This document shows, in pieces, positions 9,064-15,624 of a stretch of DNA of 64,000 bases. Positions within the stretch are counted from its first letter, which is position 1. The number at the start of each line of letters is the position of its first letter. The stretch spans positions 434,001-498,000 of the forward strand of contig NZ_JHZF01000011.1 in NCBI RefSeq assembly GCF_000688295.1, given 5' to 3'. The notes beneath the pieces were generated by a model. The model was not told where the DNA came from. It made no database searches and saw nothing but the letters and a program-made list of their open reading frames with translations. The stretch comes from Pseudooceanicola nanhaiensis DSM 18065 (GTDB taxonomy: Bacteria; Pseudomonadota; Alphaproteobacteria; Rhodobacterales; Rhodobacteraceae). A program made the position numbers and the translations under genes.

Positions 9064-9266
9064 GGTCCTGCCTCGTCTCTGCTGCGCGGCCGTTGCCCGG
9101 CCCGCCTTGGCCCGAAACTTCGGCGGACCCCGCCGTTCTGTCAATCCGCGCGGGCGCCTTTCGCCCGGGGGTGCGGCGCAAACGCACCGGACACGGGGGC
9201 CTGCATTCCCGACCGATCCACATCCCGTCCCCGGGCGTATACCCTCCAATAACCGCCGGAGGCTTC

Positions 9267-9665
9267 ATGCAACTCGCCATACTCTATCTTTCCACCGCGG
9301 CCGTCTTCCTGATCCTCGATGCGATCATGCTGCGCAGCGTCATCAAGCCGGTCTTCGAGACCCATCTGGGGGATGCGCTGGCGCAGGACCTCCGGGTGGC
9401 GCCGGCGGCGATCTTCTATCTCTTCTACGTGGGCGCGCTCTGCTGGTTCGTCTCGCTGCCCGCGCTGCGGACGGGCGCCGCGGGGCAGGCGTTCCTGAAC
9501 GGCGCGCTGATCGGGGCCATGGCCTACGGGACCTACGAGTTCACCAATTACGCGACGCTCCGGGACTGGCACTGGAAGATGGTCGCGCTCGACCTCACCT
9601 GGGGGACGCTCCTGACCGGCACCGCGGCGGCGGTCGGGGTTCTGGTCGCCTCGCGCTGGCAGTGA
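9267..9665 (+). CDS. DUF2177-family membrane protein
   Basis: 132-residue integral membrane protein with about four hydrophobic helices (LAILYLSTAAVFLILDAIML; AIFYLFYVGALCWFV; AFLNGALIGAMAYGTYEF; LDLTWGTLLTGTAAAVGVLV). The pattern MAYGTYEFTNYATLRDWHWKMVALDLTWGT is the DUF2177 signature. The start at 9267 follows GCCGGAGGC. It diverges from the lipoprotein-Slam operon across a 203-base gap. The function is unknown, and the length is normal for the family. Confidence 0.85.
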   Translation: MQLAILYLSTAAVFLILDAIMLRSVIKPVFETHLGDALAQDLRVAPAAIFYLFYVGALCWFVSLPALRTGAAGQAFLNGALIGAMAYGTYEFTNYATLRDWHWKMVALDLTWGTLLTGTAAAVGVLVASRWQ

Positions 9666-9778
9666 ACGGACTGTTTCGCGTGTGCGCGTTGTAGCGCCGA
9701 GGGGGGCGTGTAGGGTGCCGTCACCGGCGCCCGCCGGCCCCGCCCTCCGGGTGCCGGTCGGGTACGCTCTCTCGGTCG

Positions 9779-9807
9779 CGCCGGTCCGGAGACGTTCCGG
9801 ACCGGCG
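9779..9807. terminator. Strong hairpin downstream of the DUF2177 gene
   Basis: A perfect 12-bp stem (CGCCGGTCCGGA / TCCGGACCGGCG) with a GACGT loop, in the 236-base gap between 9666 and 9901. There is no T-run. It is probably a transcript-end hairpin of the DUF2177 gene or a REP-like element. Nothing else recognisable lies in the gap. Confidence 0.4.
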
Positions 9808-9901
9808 GACCCCCTGGCCGCAGCAGGGCGGAGCGCGATCGCCTCTCGCCGGGCCGTCATGAACCTGTTACATTGCGCCTGTCACCACGCAGCAGGCCGG
9901 C

Positions 9902-10186
9902 ATGTTCCGCATCCTCCTTCCGATCCTCGCGCTCTCGGGCCCCGCCCATGCGGTCAGCCCGATCGCCGAGGTGATCTGCGAAGAGACGGTGCGGATGGAA
10001 CAGCGGCTGAGCCGGCGCCTCGGCGCCGAGCGTCAGGCCATGGGCCTGCGCGGTCCCGAGCAGGTGATGGAGCTCTGGACCGGGGCGGACGGAGACTGGA
10101 CGCTGGTCGTGACCTACGCCAGCGGAACGTCCTGCATCGTCGCCATGGGGCAGGATTGGCAGGCGGTGGCGCGGGAACCGGCCTGA
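9902..10186 (+). CDS. Small exported protein of unknown function
   Basis: 94 residues with an N-terminal signal peptide (MFRILLPILALSGPAHA). The mature part carries two cysteines (VICEET and TSCIVAMG) that could form a disulfide. It contains WTLVVTYASGTSCIVAMGQDWQ, a pattern I associate with short periplasmic proteins of Rhodobacterales but cannot name. The ribosome site is weak (GCAGG). The competing longer frame from 9682 has no signal peptide or ribosome site and lacks domain character. Confidence 0.65.
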   Translation: MFRILLPILALSGPAHAVSPIAEVICEETVRMEQRLSRRLGAERQAMGLRGPEQVMELWTGADGDWTLVVTYASGTSCIVAMGQDWQAVAREPA

Positions 10187-10202
10187 TCGCCTGCCTTGGC
10201 GG

Positions 10203-10409
10203 TCAGAGCAGCTTGAGATCGCCCGCCATCTTGCGACCGTCGCGGCCGTCAAGAAGCTCGTAGCCGACCTTCTGGTTGTCCGCGAGCCCGGTCAGCCCGG
10301 ACCTCTCCACAGCAGAAATGTGCACGAAGACGTCCTTGCCGCCTTCCTCGGGCTCGATGAAACCGTAACCCTTCGTCGTGTTGAACCATTTCACGGTGCC
10401 AACCGGCAT
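10203..10409 (-). CDS. Cold-shock domain protein (CspA family)
   Basis: 68-residue single cold-shock domain that binds single-stranded RNA/DNA and acts as an RNA chaperone. RNP1 (KGYGFI) and RNP2 (VFVHI) are intact. The N-terminus PVGTVKWFNTTKGYGFIEPEEGG is diagnostic. A strong Shine-Dalgarno, AAGGAGAG, precedes the start. It is convergent with the small exported protein (16-base gap) and has a 215-base upstream gap that could hold the long leader typical of csp genes. I see no clear structured element there. Confidence 0.95.
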   Translation of the reverse strand: MPVGTVKWFNTTKGYGFIEPEEGGKDVFVHISAVERSGLTGLADNQKVGYELLDGRDGRKMAGDLKLL

Positions 10410-10624
10410 TCCGTCTCTCCTTCTGTCGTCAATCCGCTCCCCGCATCCAGAGGAACGATGTCACGCGGACGGGCCTGCGGCGCCGCGGCAAGTCCGGTGC
10501 CGGCGCCGAGTTGACCTCGTGTCACGTGATCAGGATTACAGGCCGGACATAAAAATCAAGAGAAACGAGCGTGCGGTGCAATGGAATGCCTAGTATTTCA
10601 TCCCAGCCGGAGAAAGGAAAAGCG

Positions 10625-10939
10625 ATGAAGCTCTACGGAATCAAGACCTGCGACACCTGCCGCAAGGCGTTGAAATTGCTTCCCGATGCCCAGCTCCACG
10701 ACGTCCGCGCAGAGGGCTTCCCGCCCGGCCTGCTGGAGCGTGCCGAGGCTGCGTTCGGCAATGAATTGCTGAATGTGAAATCGGCCACATGGCGCGGCCT
10801 TGCCGAGGCCGAGCGCAGCCGTCCGATGCTGGATCTGATTGCCGAACACCCAACTTTGATGAAGCGGCCCCTTATCGAGCGGGGCGACGATCTCTATCTG
10901 GGGTGGAATGAAACCACACGTCGGGCGCTTGATGTCTGA
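10625..10939 (+). CDS. ArsC/Spx-family thioredoxin-fold protein
   Basis: 104-residue protein of the arsenate reductase/YffB-like family. It begins MKLYGIKTCDTCRKALK, giving a thioredoxin-fold active site with the CxxC pair C10/C13. The C-terminal RPLIERGDDLYLGWNETT matches the family's 'RPL/I' substrate loop. Single-domain relatives use glutathione, but few have a demonstrated substrate, so arsenate reduction should not be assumed; no ars genes are nearby. The start at 10625 follows AGAAAGGAAA. Confidence 0.85.
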   Translation: MKLYGIKTCDTCRKALKLLPDAQLHDVRAEGFPPGLLERAEAAFGNELLNVKSATWRGLAEAERSRPMLDLIAEHPTLMKRPLIERGDDLYLGWNETTRRALDV

Positions 10940-10969
10940 CATTCGGCGTATCTTGTACGGAGTAGTGAT

Positions 10970-11344
10970 GTGCGCAGCGCGGCCCTTGTCCTGGGATTGA
11001 TCGGAGGCCTGCTCGGCCTGTTCGTGGGGATGTTCAGCTATGGCTATACCGAAGCCATCGAGCATTACGGCGAAATGCCCGGGCTCTTCGAGCAGGTGGC
11101 CAACGTGGACCTGATCCGCACCGTGTCCTTCCTGTCGCCGCTTCTCGCCATCGCCGGGGCCGGGATGGCCAAGGTGCGCGCGCTCTGGGGCGGGGTGCTG
11201 CTCGTGGCGTCGGCCGTCGGCATGTTCGTGGCCTTCGGCGTGAACGTCTTCACGCTCTTCCCGATGGGCTTCTGCGCCGTTGCGGGCCTCATGGCGCTGG
11301 CCGGGGCGCAGCCGGACGAGCCGAAGGCGCATTTCCAGCGATGA
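10970..11344 (+). CDS. Small four-helix membrane protein
   Basis: 124-residue protein with GTG start preceded by GGAG. It contains about four hydrophobic helices (ALVLGLIGGLLGLFVGMFSYGY; TVSFLSPLLAIAGAGMA; ALWGGVLLVASAVGMFVAFGV; LFPMGFCAVAGLMAL), resembling DUF4064-type proteins. No enzyme motif is present. Its last 56 bases overlap the 3' end of the convergent DoxX gene (bufD) on the other strand, which is unusual and could permit antisense interference. Confidence 0.72.
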   Translation: MRSAALVLGLIGGLLGLFVGMFSYGYTEAIEHYGEMPGLFEQVANVDLIRTVSFLSPLLAIAGAGMAKVRALWGGVLLVASAVGMFVAFGVNVFTLFPMGFCAVAGLMALAGAQPDEPKAHFQR

Positions 11345-11861
11345 GCCGGTCGGCGGAGAGCCATCCGCCACCCTTCACCACCAGCACGACCAGCAGGTAG
11401 GCCCAGAGCAGCCGCTGGTCGAGGATCACCCCGTCCGGCGCCCGGTCGAAGAGCGCGCCCAGCGTTTCGGCATGGGCGATCCCGCCGTGGCCGTAGAGGT
11501 CGGTGAGGCTCTGGACCGCGACGAAGCCGATCATGCCGAGCGCGGCGATCCGGGTGAAGAGCCCCAGCACGATCGCCAGCGGCAGCAGGAACTCCGCCCA
11601 GGTGCCCGCGGTGACGACCGCCCAGTGGAAGAGGCCGAGCTGCGCGGTGTCGTAGCCCGCGGCCTCGAACTGGCGGGGGAAGATCTGCGCATAGGCGCCG
11701 GTCGAAGGGGTGAAGAGGCCGAAGGGGCCGTCCCCGACCTTGGTGAGCGCCGAGGCCCAGAAGTAGCGCAGGAGCACGGCGGCAAAGATGATCCGGGCGA
11801 AGAGCGGCAGGCCGGGGTCGAGCCGGTCGAGCGGGGCGGCGAGGCGGGCGAAACGGGTCAT
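11289..11861 (-). CDS. bufD: DoxX-family membrane protein of the bufferin operon (BufD-like)
   Basis: 190-residue inner-membrane protein with about four helices and the DoxX signature (IFAAVLLRYFWASALTKVGDGPFGLF; WAEFLLPLAIVLGLFTRIAALGMIGFVAVQSLTDLYGHGG). DoxX proteins recur as the last gene of bufferin (DUF2282-DUF692-DUF2063-DoxX) operons, where a redox or membrane role is suspected. The start overlaps the bufC stop (ATGA). The last ~19 residues (SARPAAPRPAP) are low complexity and are encoded opposite the end of the neighbouring gene. The symbol is applied by operon analogy. Confidence 0.8.
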   Translation of the reverse strand: MTRFARLAAPLDRLDPGLPLFARIIFAAVLLRYFWASALTKVGDGPFGLFTPSTGAYAQIFPRQFEAAGYDTAQLGLFHWAVVTAGTWAEFLLPLAIVLGLFTRIAALGMIGFVAVQSLTDLYGHGGIAHAETLGALFDRAPDGVILDQRLLWAYLLVVLVVKGGGWLSADRLIAGNAPSARPAAPRPAP

Positions 11862-12610
11862 TCCTGCGTCTCCACTCCGGTGATGCATCCGTCCTGCGCG
11901 AGCAGCCTCAGCAGGGCGGCGGGATCGAAGGCGGGGTCTTCGGCCGCGCCCGCCTCGAGCGCCGCGCCGAGCGTCCGGCCATCCCCGAGCGCCGCGAGGG
12001 CGGCACCGCCGCCCGGCGGCAGAAGGCGGGGCAGGGGATCGAACCCGGGCCGCGTGACCAGCACATCCTCGGCCCGCGGCGCGGGTTTCGGCGCGCCCGG
12101 TTCGTGGTTGAAGCGGTGGATCGCGTGCAGCGGCCAGCGTGAGCGTACCAGTCGGAGCGCGGGCGCGAGGGTGATCCGGATGCCCTCGAGCGCCCGTGCC
12201 GGGATCGCGGCGAGCACCTCGGGCGCGACCGGCTGCGCGTCGGCCGCGTGATAGGCCTCGCGCAGGGCAAGGTCGAGCCGGGCCACATCGGGCAGGTAGC
12301 CCCGATGCGCGAGCTGCGGGGTGCCGGCGATGAAGGCGGGGAAGGTGCCGCCGTAGAGCATCATCACCGGCGAGGCGGGAGGATGGGCCCGCAGGTAGAG
12401 CCCCGCGACCCCGCGGAAATTCTGCGGCCCGAGCAGTTTGCGGACGGTCGGGAAGCCGCTTTCCAGCGCCTCGGTCAGCGCCACCGCGACGTTGTTGCGG
12501 TAGACCGCGAAGCGCCGCCCGGCGGGGCCGCCATGGCCGTCGAGCAGCCCGTCCGGGACCGCCTGCGCGGGGTCCAGAAGGGCCGCGCGGAACGTCTCTT
12601 GCCCGGTCAT
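11858..12610 (-). CDS. bufC: DUF2063 (HvfC/BufC-type) peptide-maturation partner protein
   Basis: 250-residue protein with the N-terminal DUF2063 domain ([50 protein letters not shown]). A less conserved C-terminal region may recognise the precursor peptide. In methanobactin-like and bufferin systems the DUF2063 (MbnC-like) partner forms a complex with the DUF692 iron enzyme and presents the peptide. It overlaps bufB and bufD by ATGA on both sides, so all three are translated in series. Family identification is confident; the exact role here is inference. Confidence 0.87.
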   Translation of the reverse strand: MTGQETFRAALLDPAQAVPDGLLDGHGGPAGRRFAVYRNNVAVALTEALESGFPTVRKLLGPQNFRGVAGLYLRAHPPASPVMMLYGGTFPAFIAGTPQLAHRGYLPDVARLDLALREAYHAADAQPVAPEVLAAIPARALEGIRITLAPALRLVRSRWPLHAIHRFNHEPGAPKPAPRAEDVLVTRPGFDPLPRLLPPGGGAALAALGDGRTLGAALEAGAAEDPAFDPAALLRLLAQDGCITGVETQE

Positions 12611-13461
12611 GCCGCAACCCTTTCAAGCGCGGCGGCGGCGCGGGCGGCCTCGGCGGCCAGCACCGGCCAGTCCGGCACGTCGGTGTCCCATTCGATCAGC
12701 ACCGGGCGCGGGCCGGACAGCGCCAGGGTCTCGTCGAGCAGCGCCCAGACCGGGTCCGCCACCGCGCGTCCGTGGCTGTCGATCAGGAGCGGGCGGCCCG
12801 CGTCGTCCGCGTCCTCGTCGTGCCCGCCGAGGTGGATCTCTCCGACCTGCTCCAGCGGAAAATCCGCGATGTAGGCCCGCGGGTCGAGCCCGAGGTTGGT
12901 GGCAGAGACGAAGACGTTGTTCACGTCGAGCAGCAGGCCGCAGCCCGTCCGTTGCGCAAGCGCGCGCAGGAAGTCCGTCTCGCTCATCGTGCTCTCGGCG
13001 AAGGAAAGATAGGAGGACGGGTTCTCGAGCAGCATCCGCCGTCCAAGCACCGCCTGCACCTCGTCGACATGGTCCGCGACGCGGGCCAGGGTGGCTTGCG
13101 TATAGGGCAGCGGCAGGAGGTCGTTCAGGAAGGCGCTGTCATGCGTCGACCAGGCGAGGTGTTCCGAGAAGCTCGCCGGATGCAGCCAGCCGCAGAGATG
13201 CTTCAGCCGGGCAAGGTGCTCCGGATCGAGCCGCCCCTCGCCGCCGATCGAGAGGCCGACGCCGTGGACCGAGACGGGGAAGCGCTCCGCCAGGTGGCGA
13301 AGCTGGGCAAGGGGGCGGCCGCCGTCGCCCATGTAGTTCTCGGCATGCATCTCGAGCCAGCCGACCGGGGCGGGATCCGCGAGGATCGACGTGTAATGCC
13401 GCGCCTTGTAGCCGACACCGGGCCGGGCGGGCAGTCCTTCGGGGGGCGTTCGGTCGAGCAT
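12607..13461 (-). CDS. bufB: DUF692 (MbnB/BufB-type) multinuclear iron oxygenase
   Basis: 284-residue TIM-barrel enzyme of the DUF692 family, relatives of which use two or three iron atoms to modify cysteines in ribosomal peptides. Conserved metal-site segments are visible in order: [66 protein letters not shown] and [10 protein letters not shown]. The start at 13461 gives the usual N-terminus ([12 protein letters not shown]). The gene is separated from the peptide gene bufA by 71 bases containing a strong palindrome, and is coupled to bufC by ATGA. The probable product is a modified cysteine-rich peptide made in the same operon. Confidence 0.9.
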   Translation of the reverse strand: MLDRTPPEGLPARPGVGYKARHYTSILADPAPVGWLEMHAENYMGDGGRPLAQLRHLAERFPVSVHGVGLSIGGEGRLDPEHLARLKHLCGWLHPASFSEHLAWSTHDSAFLNDLLPLPYTQATLARVADHVDEVQAVLGRRMLLENPSSYLSFAESTMSETDFLRALAQRTGCGLLLDVNNVFVSATNLGLDPRAYIADFPLEQVGEIHLGGHDEDADDAGRPLLIDSHGRAVADPVWALLDETLALSGPRPVLIEWDTDVPDWPVLAAEAARAAAALERVAA

Positions 13462-13494
13462 GGCAAATCCTCCGGCATGGCAGGGGTGGATCGG

Positions 13495-13512
13495 CGCGCC
13501 CCCGGGGGCGCG
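13495..13512 (-). terminator. GC palindrome between bufA and bufB (possible partial terminator/stabiliser)
   Basis: A perfect 18-bp palindrome (CGCGCCCCC / GGGGGCGCG) in the 71-base gap between the precursor-peptide gene and its modifying enzyme. There is no T-run. In peptide operons such hairpins often protect a short, abundant precursor mRNA or reduce read-through into enzyme genes; that role is inferred here. Confidence 0.45.
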
Positions 13513-13532
13513 GGGGGGCGCGCCGGACGGGG

Positions 13533-13832
13533 TCAGCTTTCCGTCGGCAGGTCGCGCTCCAGCGGCTCGGGCGAGCCCATCCGGGTGTCGCCGTTCTCCA
13601 TCGCGGGAAGCTCCATGCTCTCGCAGGTGCCTTCGTCGACCAGCGTCCAGGCGTTGCCCTGGTAATCGACCTTGGAGGTCCCGGCGCAGGTGGTGCCGGG
13701 GCCCGCGGCGCAGTCGTTCTCGCCGGCGAGCGAGACGCCGTAGCATTTCACCTGTTCGGCGGCCGAGGCGGCGCCCGCGGTGGCCGCGAAGGCGGCGGCG
13801 ACGGCGCTGACGAGGATGGTCTTGTTGGTCAT
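13533..13832 (-). CDS. bufA: Bufferin precursor peptide (DUF2282, BufA1-like)
   Basis: 99-residue exported precursor. The signal peptide is about residues 1-24 ([20 protein letters not shown]). The core carries four cysteines, C30 ([13 protein letters not shown]), C41, C49 (TTCAG) and C70 (EGTCESM), in the pattern typical of DUF2282 proteins. The family is the substrate of DUF692 enzymes; modified cysteines are thought to bind copper or other metals in the periplasm. The C-terminus ([22 protein letters not shown]) is acidic and cysteine-free. GGAG precedes the start at 13832. It is the first gene of bufABCD and faces the sigF-nrsF pair, with an ECF-like promoter in between. Confidence 0.9.
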   Translation of the reverse strand: MTNKTILVSAVAAAFAATAGAASAAEQVKCYGVSLAGENDCAAGPGTTCAGTSKVDYQGNAWTLVDEGTCESMELPAMENGDTRMGSPEPLERDLPTES

Positions 13833-13883
13833 CTTCTTCTCTCCATGTGTGGCGGCGCCTGTCCCGGCGTCCGTGCCTCTCCG

Positions 13884-13909
13884 TTCGGCGCCCCGCCGGC
13901 CCGCGTTAC
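13884..13909 (-). promoter_or_regulatory. ECF (SigF-type) promoter candidate for bufABCD
   Basis: On the minus strand GTAACG is followed, after exactly 16 bases, by CGAA. It lies 52-77 bases upstream of the bufA start. As I recall, promoters of Caulobacter SigF, which controls similar DUF2282 operons, read GTAACC-N16-CGAA. One mismatch, correct spacing and correct gene context make this a good candidate. Confidence 0.6.
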
Positions 13910-13955
13910 GCCGCTCACGCAGGCGTGATGAAATTGCCAAACCGGCGCGCCCGGC

Positions 13956-13981
13956 TGTAACGTTCGGCAAGCTGCTACGTA
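13956..13981 (+). promoter_or_regulatory. Possible second ECF-type promoter for sigF-nrsF
   Basis: Plus-strand TGTAAC at 13956-13961 is followed by CGTA at 13978-13981. Spacing and the -10 element fit the proposed SigF consensus less well than the bufA promoter. It would imply an mRNA start only a few bases before the sigF ATG at 13993. Autoregulation is possible but weakly supported. Confidence 0.3.
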
Positions 13982-13992
13982 TGGAGAGGGGC

Positions 13993-14541
13993 ATGTCGGA
14001 CCGGAACGACCGCTGGGGCGACCTGCTCCGCCGCGCGAACCGCGGCGACGGGGCGGCCTATGCGGCCTTCCTGACCGAATGCGCGCCGGTGATCCGCAAC
14101 ATCGTCCGGGCGCGGTCCGGCGGCGGGGACGAGGTCGAGGATGTCGTGCAGGAGGTCCTGCTTGCGATCCACGCCAAGCGCCATACATGGCGGGAGGCCG
14201 ACCCGGTGACGCCCTGGCTCTACGCCATCGCCCGCTACAAGACGGTCGATCTCTGGCGCAGGCGCAAGGGCGGGACCCCGGTGCCGATCGAGGACGTGGC
14301 CGAGGTGCTGCCCGACGAGCGCAGCGGCGAGGTGATGGCGGCGCGCGATCTGGCCGGTATGCTCGACCGGATCGACGCGCGCTCGGCCGGGATCGTCCGG
14401 GCCGTCGGGATCGAGGGCGAGAGCGCCGGAGAGGTCGGCGCCCGCCTCGGCATGAGCGAAGGCGCCGTGCGCGTGGCCTATCACCGGGCGATGCAGCGGC
14501 TCAAGGAGATGGCGGCGGACGAGACCGGAAGGACGGGATGA
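13993..14541 (+). CDS. sigF: ECF RNA polymerase sigma factor, SigF type
   Basis: 182-residue ECF sigma factor. Region 2 ([45 protein letters not shown]...[18 protein letters not shown]) recognises the -10 element. Region 4 ([42 protein letters not shown]) recognises the -35 element. The ATG at 13993 follows GGAGAGGGG; an in-frame ATG at 13981 has no ribosome site and falls inside a candidate promoter. It overlaps the DUF1109 anti-sigma gene by ATGA and is divergent from bufABCD, the arrangement expected for the sigma factor controlling that operon. Confidence 0.9.
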   Translation: MSDRNDRWGDLLRRANRGDGAAYAAFLTECAPVIRNIVRARSGGGDEVEDVVQEVLLAIHAKRHTWREADPVTPWLYAIARYKTVDLWRRRKGGTPVPIEDVAEVLPDERSGEVMAARDLAGMLDRIDARSAGIVRAVGIEGESAGEVGARLGMSEGAVRVAYHRAMQRLKEMAADETGRTG

Positions 14542-15179
14542 AGACGGAAGACCTCATAGCAGAGCTGGCCGCGGCCCCGGCCGCCGCGCCCCCGACCACG
14601 CTGGAGCGGCGGGCCGCCCTCGGCGTGGGGCTGGGCGTGCTGGTGACCCTCGCGCTCTTCCTCTGGGCGCTCGGACCGCGGCCCGGGCTGGCGGCAGCGC
14701 TGGCCGATCCGGTGGTGGCGGCGAAGACCGTGCTGCCGCTGGTGCTTGGCGGGATGGCCCTGGTGCTCGCGCTCAGGGCGGCGCGCCCGGGCGTTCCGGG
14801 CGGCGCGCTCGCGCGGGTGGTCTGGGCGGTGCCGGTGGCGGTCGCGGGGCTCGTGCTGTGGGCCTTCGCGGCGACCCCGCCCGAGGCGCGGATGGCGGCG
14901 TTCATCGGTCACTCGATCGCGGTCTGCCTGCCGGCGGTGGTGATCCTGTCGCTGCCGATCTACGCCGGGCTGGTGGCGGCGCTCAGGTCGGGCGCCCCGG
15001 TGCGGCCGGCGCTGAGCGGCGCGCTTGCCGGGCTCGCGGCGGGCGGGATCGCCTGCGGGATCTACTCGACCTTCTGCGTGGAGGACACGCCGCTGTTCTA
15101 CGGCGTGTGGTATTCGCTGGCGGTCTGCCTCGCGACGGGCCTCGGGGCGGTGATCGGGGCGCGGGCGCTCCGGTGGTGA
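14538..15179 (+). CDS. nrsF: NrsF-type membrane anti-sigma factor (DUF1109)
   Basis: 213-residue inner-membrane protein with a short cytoplasmic N-terminus ([19 protein letters not shown]) and about six transmembrane helices, matching DUF1109. It is expected to hold SigF at the membrane until metal or redox stress releases it. Four cysteines lie in or near the helices: C130, C173, C180 and C197. In Caulobacter NrsF two cysteines near positions 131 and 181 are, as I recall, needed for signalling; C130 and C180 fall at nearly the same positions. It is coupled to sigF by ATGA. Confidence 0.87.
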   Translation: MKTEDLIAELAAAPAAAPPTTLERRAALGVGLGVLVTLALFLWALGPRPGLAAALADPVVAAKTVLPLVLGGMALVLALRAARPGVPGGALARVVWAVPVAVAGLVLWAFAATPPEARMAAFIGHSIAVCLPAVVILSLPIYAGLVAALRSGAPVRPALSGALAGLAAGGIACGIYSTFCVEDTPLFYGVWYSLAVCLATGLGAVIGARALRW

Positions 15180-15562
15180 GGGGAGGCGTGGGCTGAAGCC
15201 CGCCCTGCGGACAGCGTTGCCGTCGGACCGAGTGGAGATGCAGGGCGGCCTTGAGCCCGCGTTTGCCACCGGGTCCCGCGCGCACCGCAACCAATCTCCG
15301 TAGGACAGGTTTCAACCCACCGTCACCCCTCGGACCGACGCAGTAGGTCGAGCGGGGCAACCCGGATCGCGCCCGGCCCCGAGGGCGGCGTCGGACGGGG
15401 CGCTGTTGCACGCCAAAGCCCCGACCGCCAGAACGTGGCACCACCACCGCCAGATCGCGCCCGCCCTGGGGGGCGGGGTCGGGCGCGATCCGATCCGCCT
15501 GAAGGCGGATCGGGGGAACGGGTGGCAAGGGATCACTCGGAACACTCCGCCGCCAAACGAAA
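15180..15562. other. Gene-free stretch between nrsF and thrS
   Basis: About 380 bases with no credible gene. It contains a 9-bp inverted pair (CCGCCCTGC near 15203, GCAGGGCGG near 15240), a direct repeat TCGGACCGA, two GATCGCGCCCG motifs (about 15365 and 15453), and the compound palindromic element described separately at 15453-15513. No promoter for a downstream plus-strand gene is needed, because the neighbouring thrS is convergent. Confidence 0.6.
15453..15513 (+). repeat. Compound palindromic repeat, family 2 copy 1
   Basis: Two adjacent hairpins. The first has 11-bp arms GATCGCGCCCG (15453-15463) and CGGGCGCGATC (15480-15490) around 16 bases. The second has 10-bp arms CCGATCCGCC and GGCGGATCGG (15490-15513) around TGAA. 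The same arrangement, with compensating base changes, occurs on the other strand at 25008-25102, which indicates a dispersed repeat preserved for its fold. Confidence 0.7.
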
Positions 15563-15586
15563 CGGGCGGGACCAAAGCCCCGCCCG
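15555..15586 (-). terminator. Intrinsic terminator of thrS
   Basis: On the minus strand an 8-bp GC stem (CGGGCGGG / CCCGCCCG, 8-base loop) is followed directly by TTTCGTTT, 39 bases after the thrS stop. It is one of the few hairpins in this window with a T-rich tail, so a genuine Rho-independent terminator is likely. Confidence 0.75.
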
Positions 15587-15624
15587 AACCGCATCCGTAG
15601 AGTGGGCCTTGGCCCGCCACCCGC

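Noticed and set aside
9682-10263. 193-codon frame overlapping the small exported protein
   Set aside because: No ribosome site or domain; it overlaps a frame with a good signal peptide and the csp gene on the opposite strand.
10625-10939. Arsenate resistance locus
   Set aside because: Only a single ArsC/YffB-fold protein is present, with no arsR, arsB or acr3 nearby; the family name alone does not show the activity.
14235-14453. Short serine-rich minus-strand frame opposite sigF
   Set aside because: A shadow of the conserved sigma region; no ribosome site.
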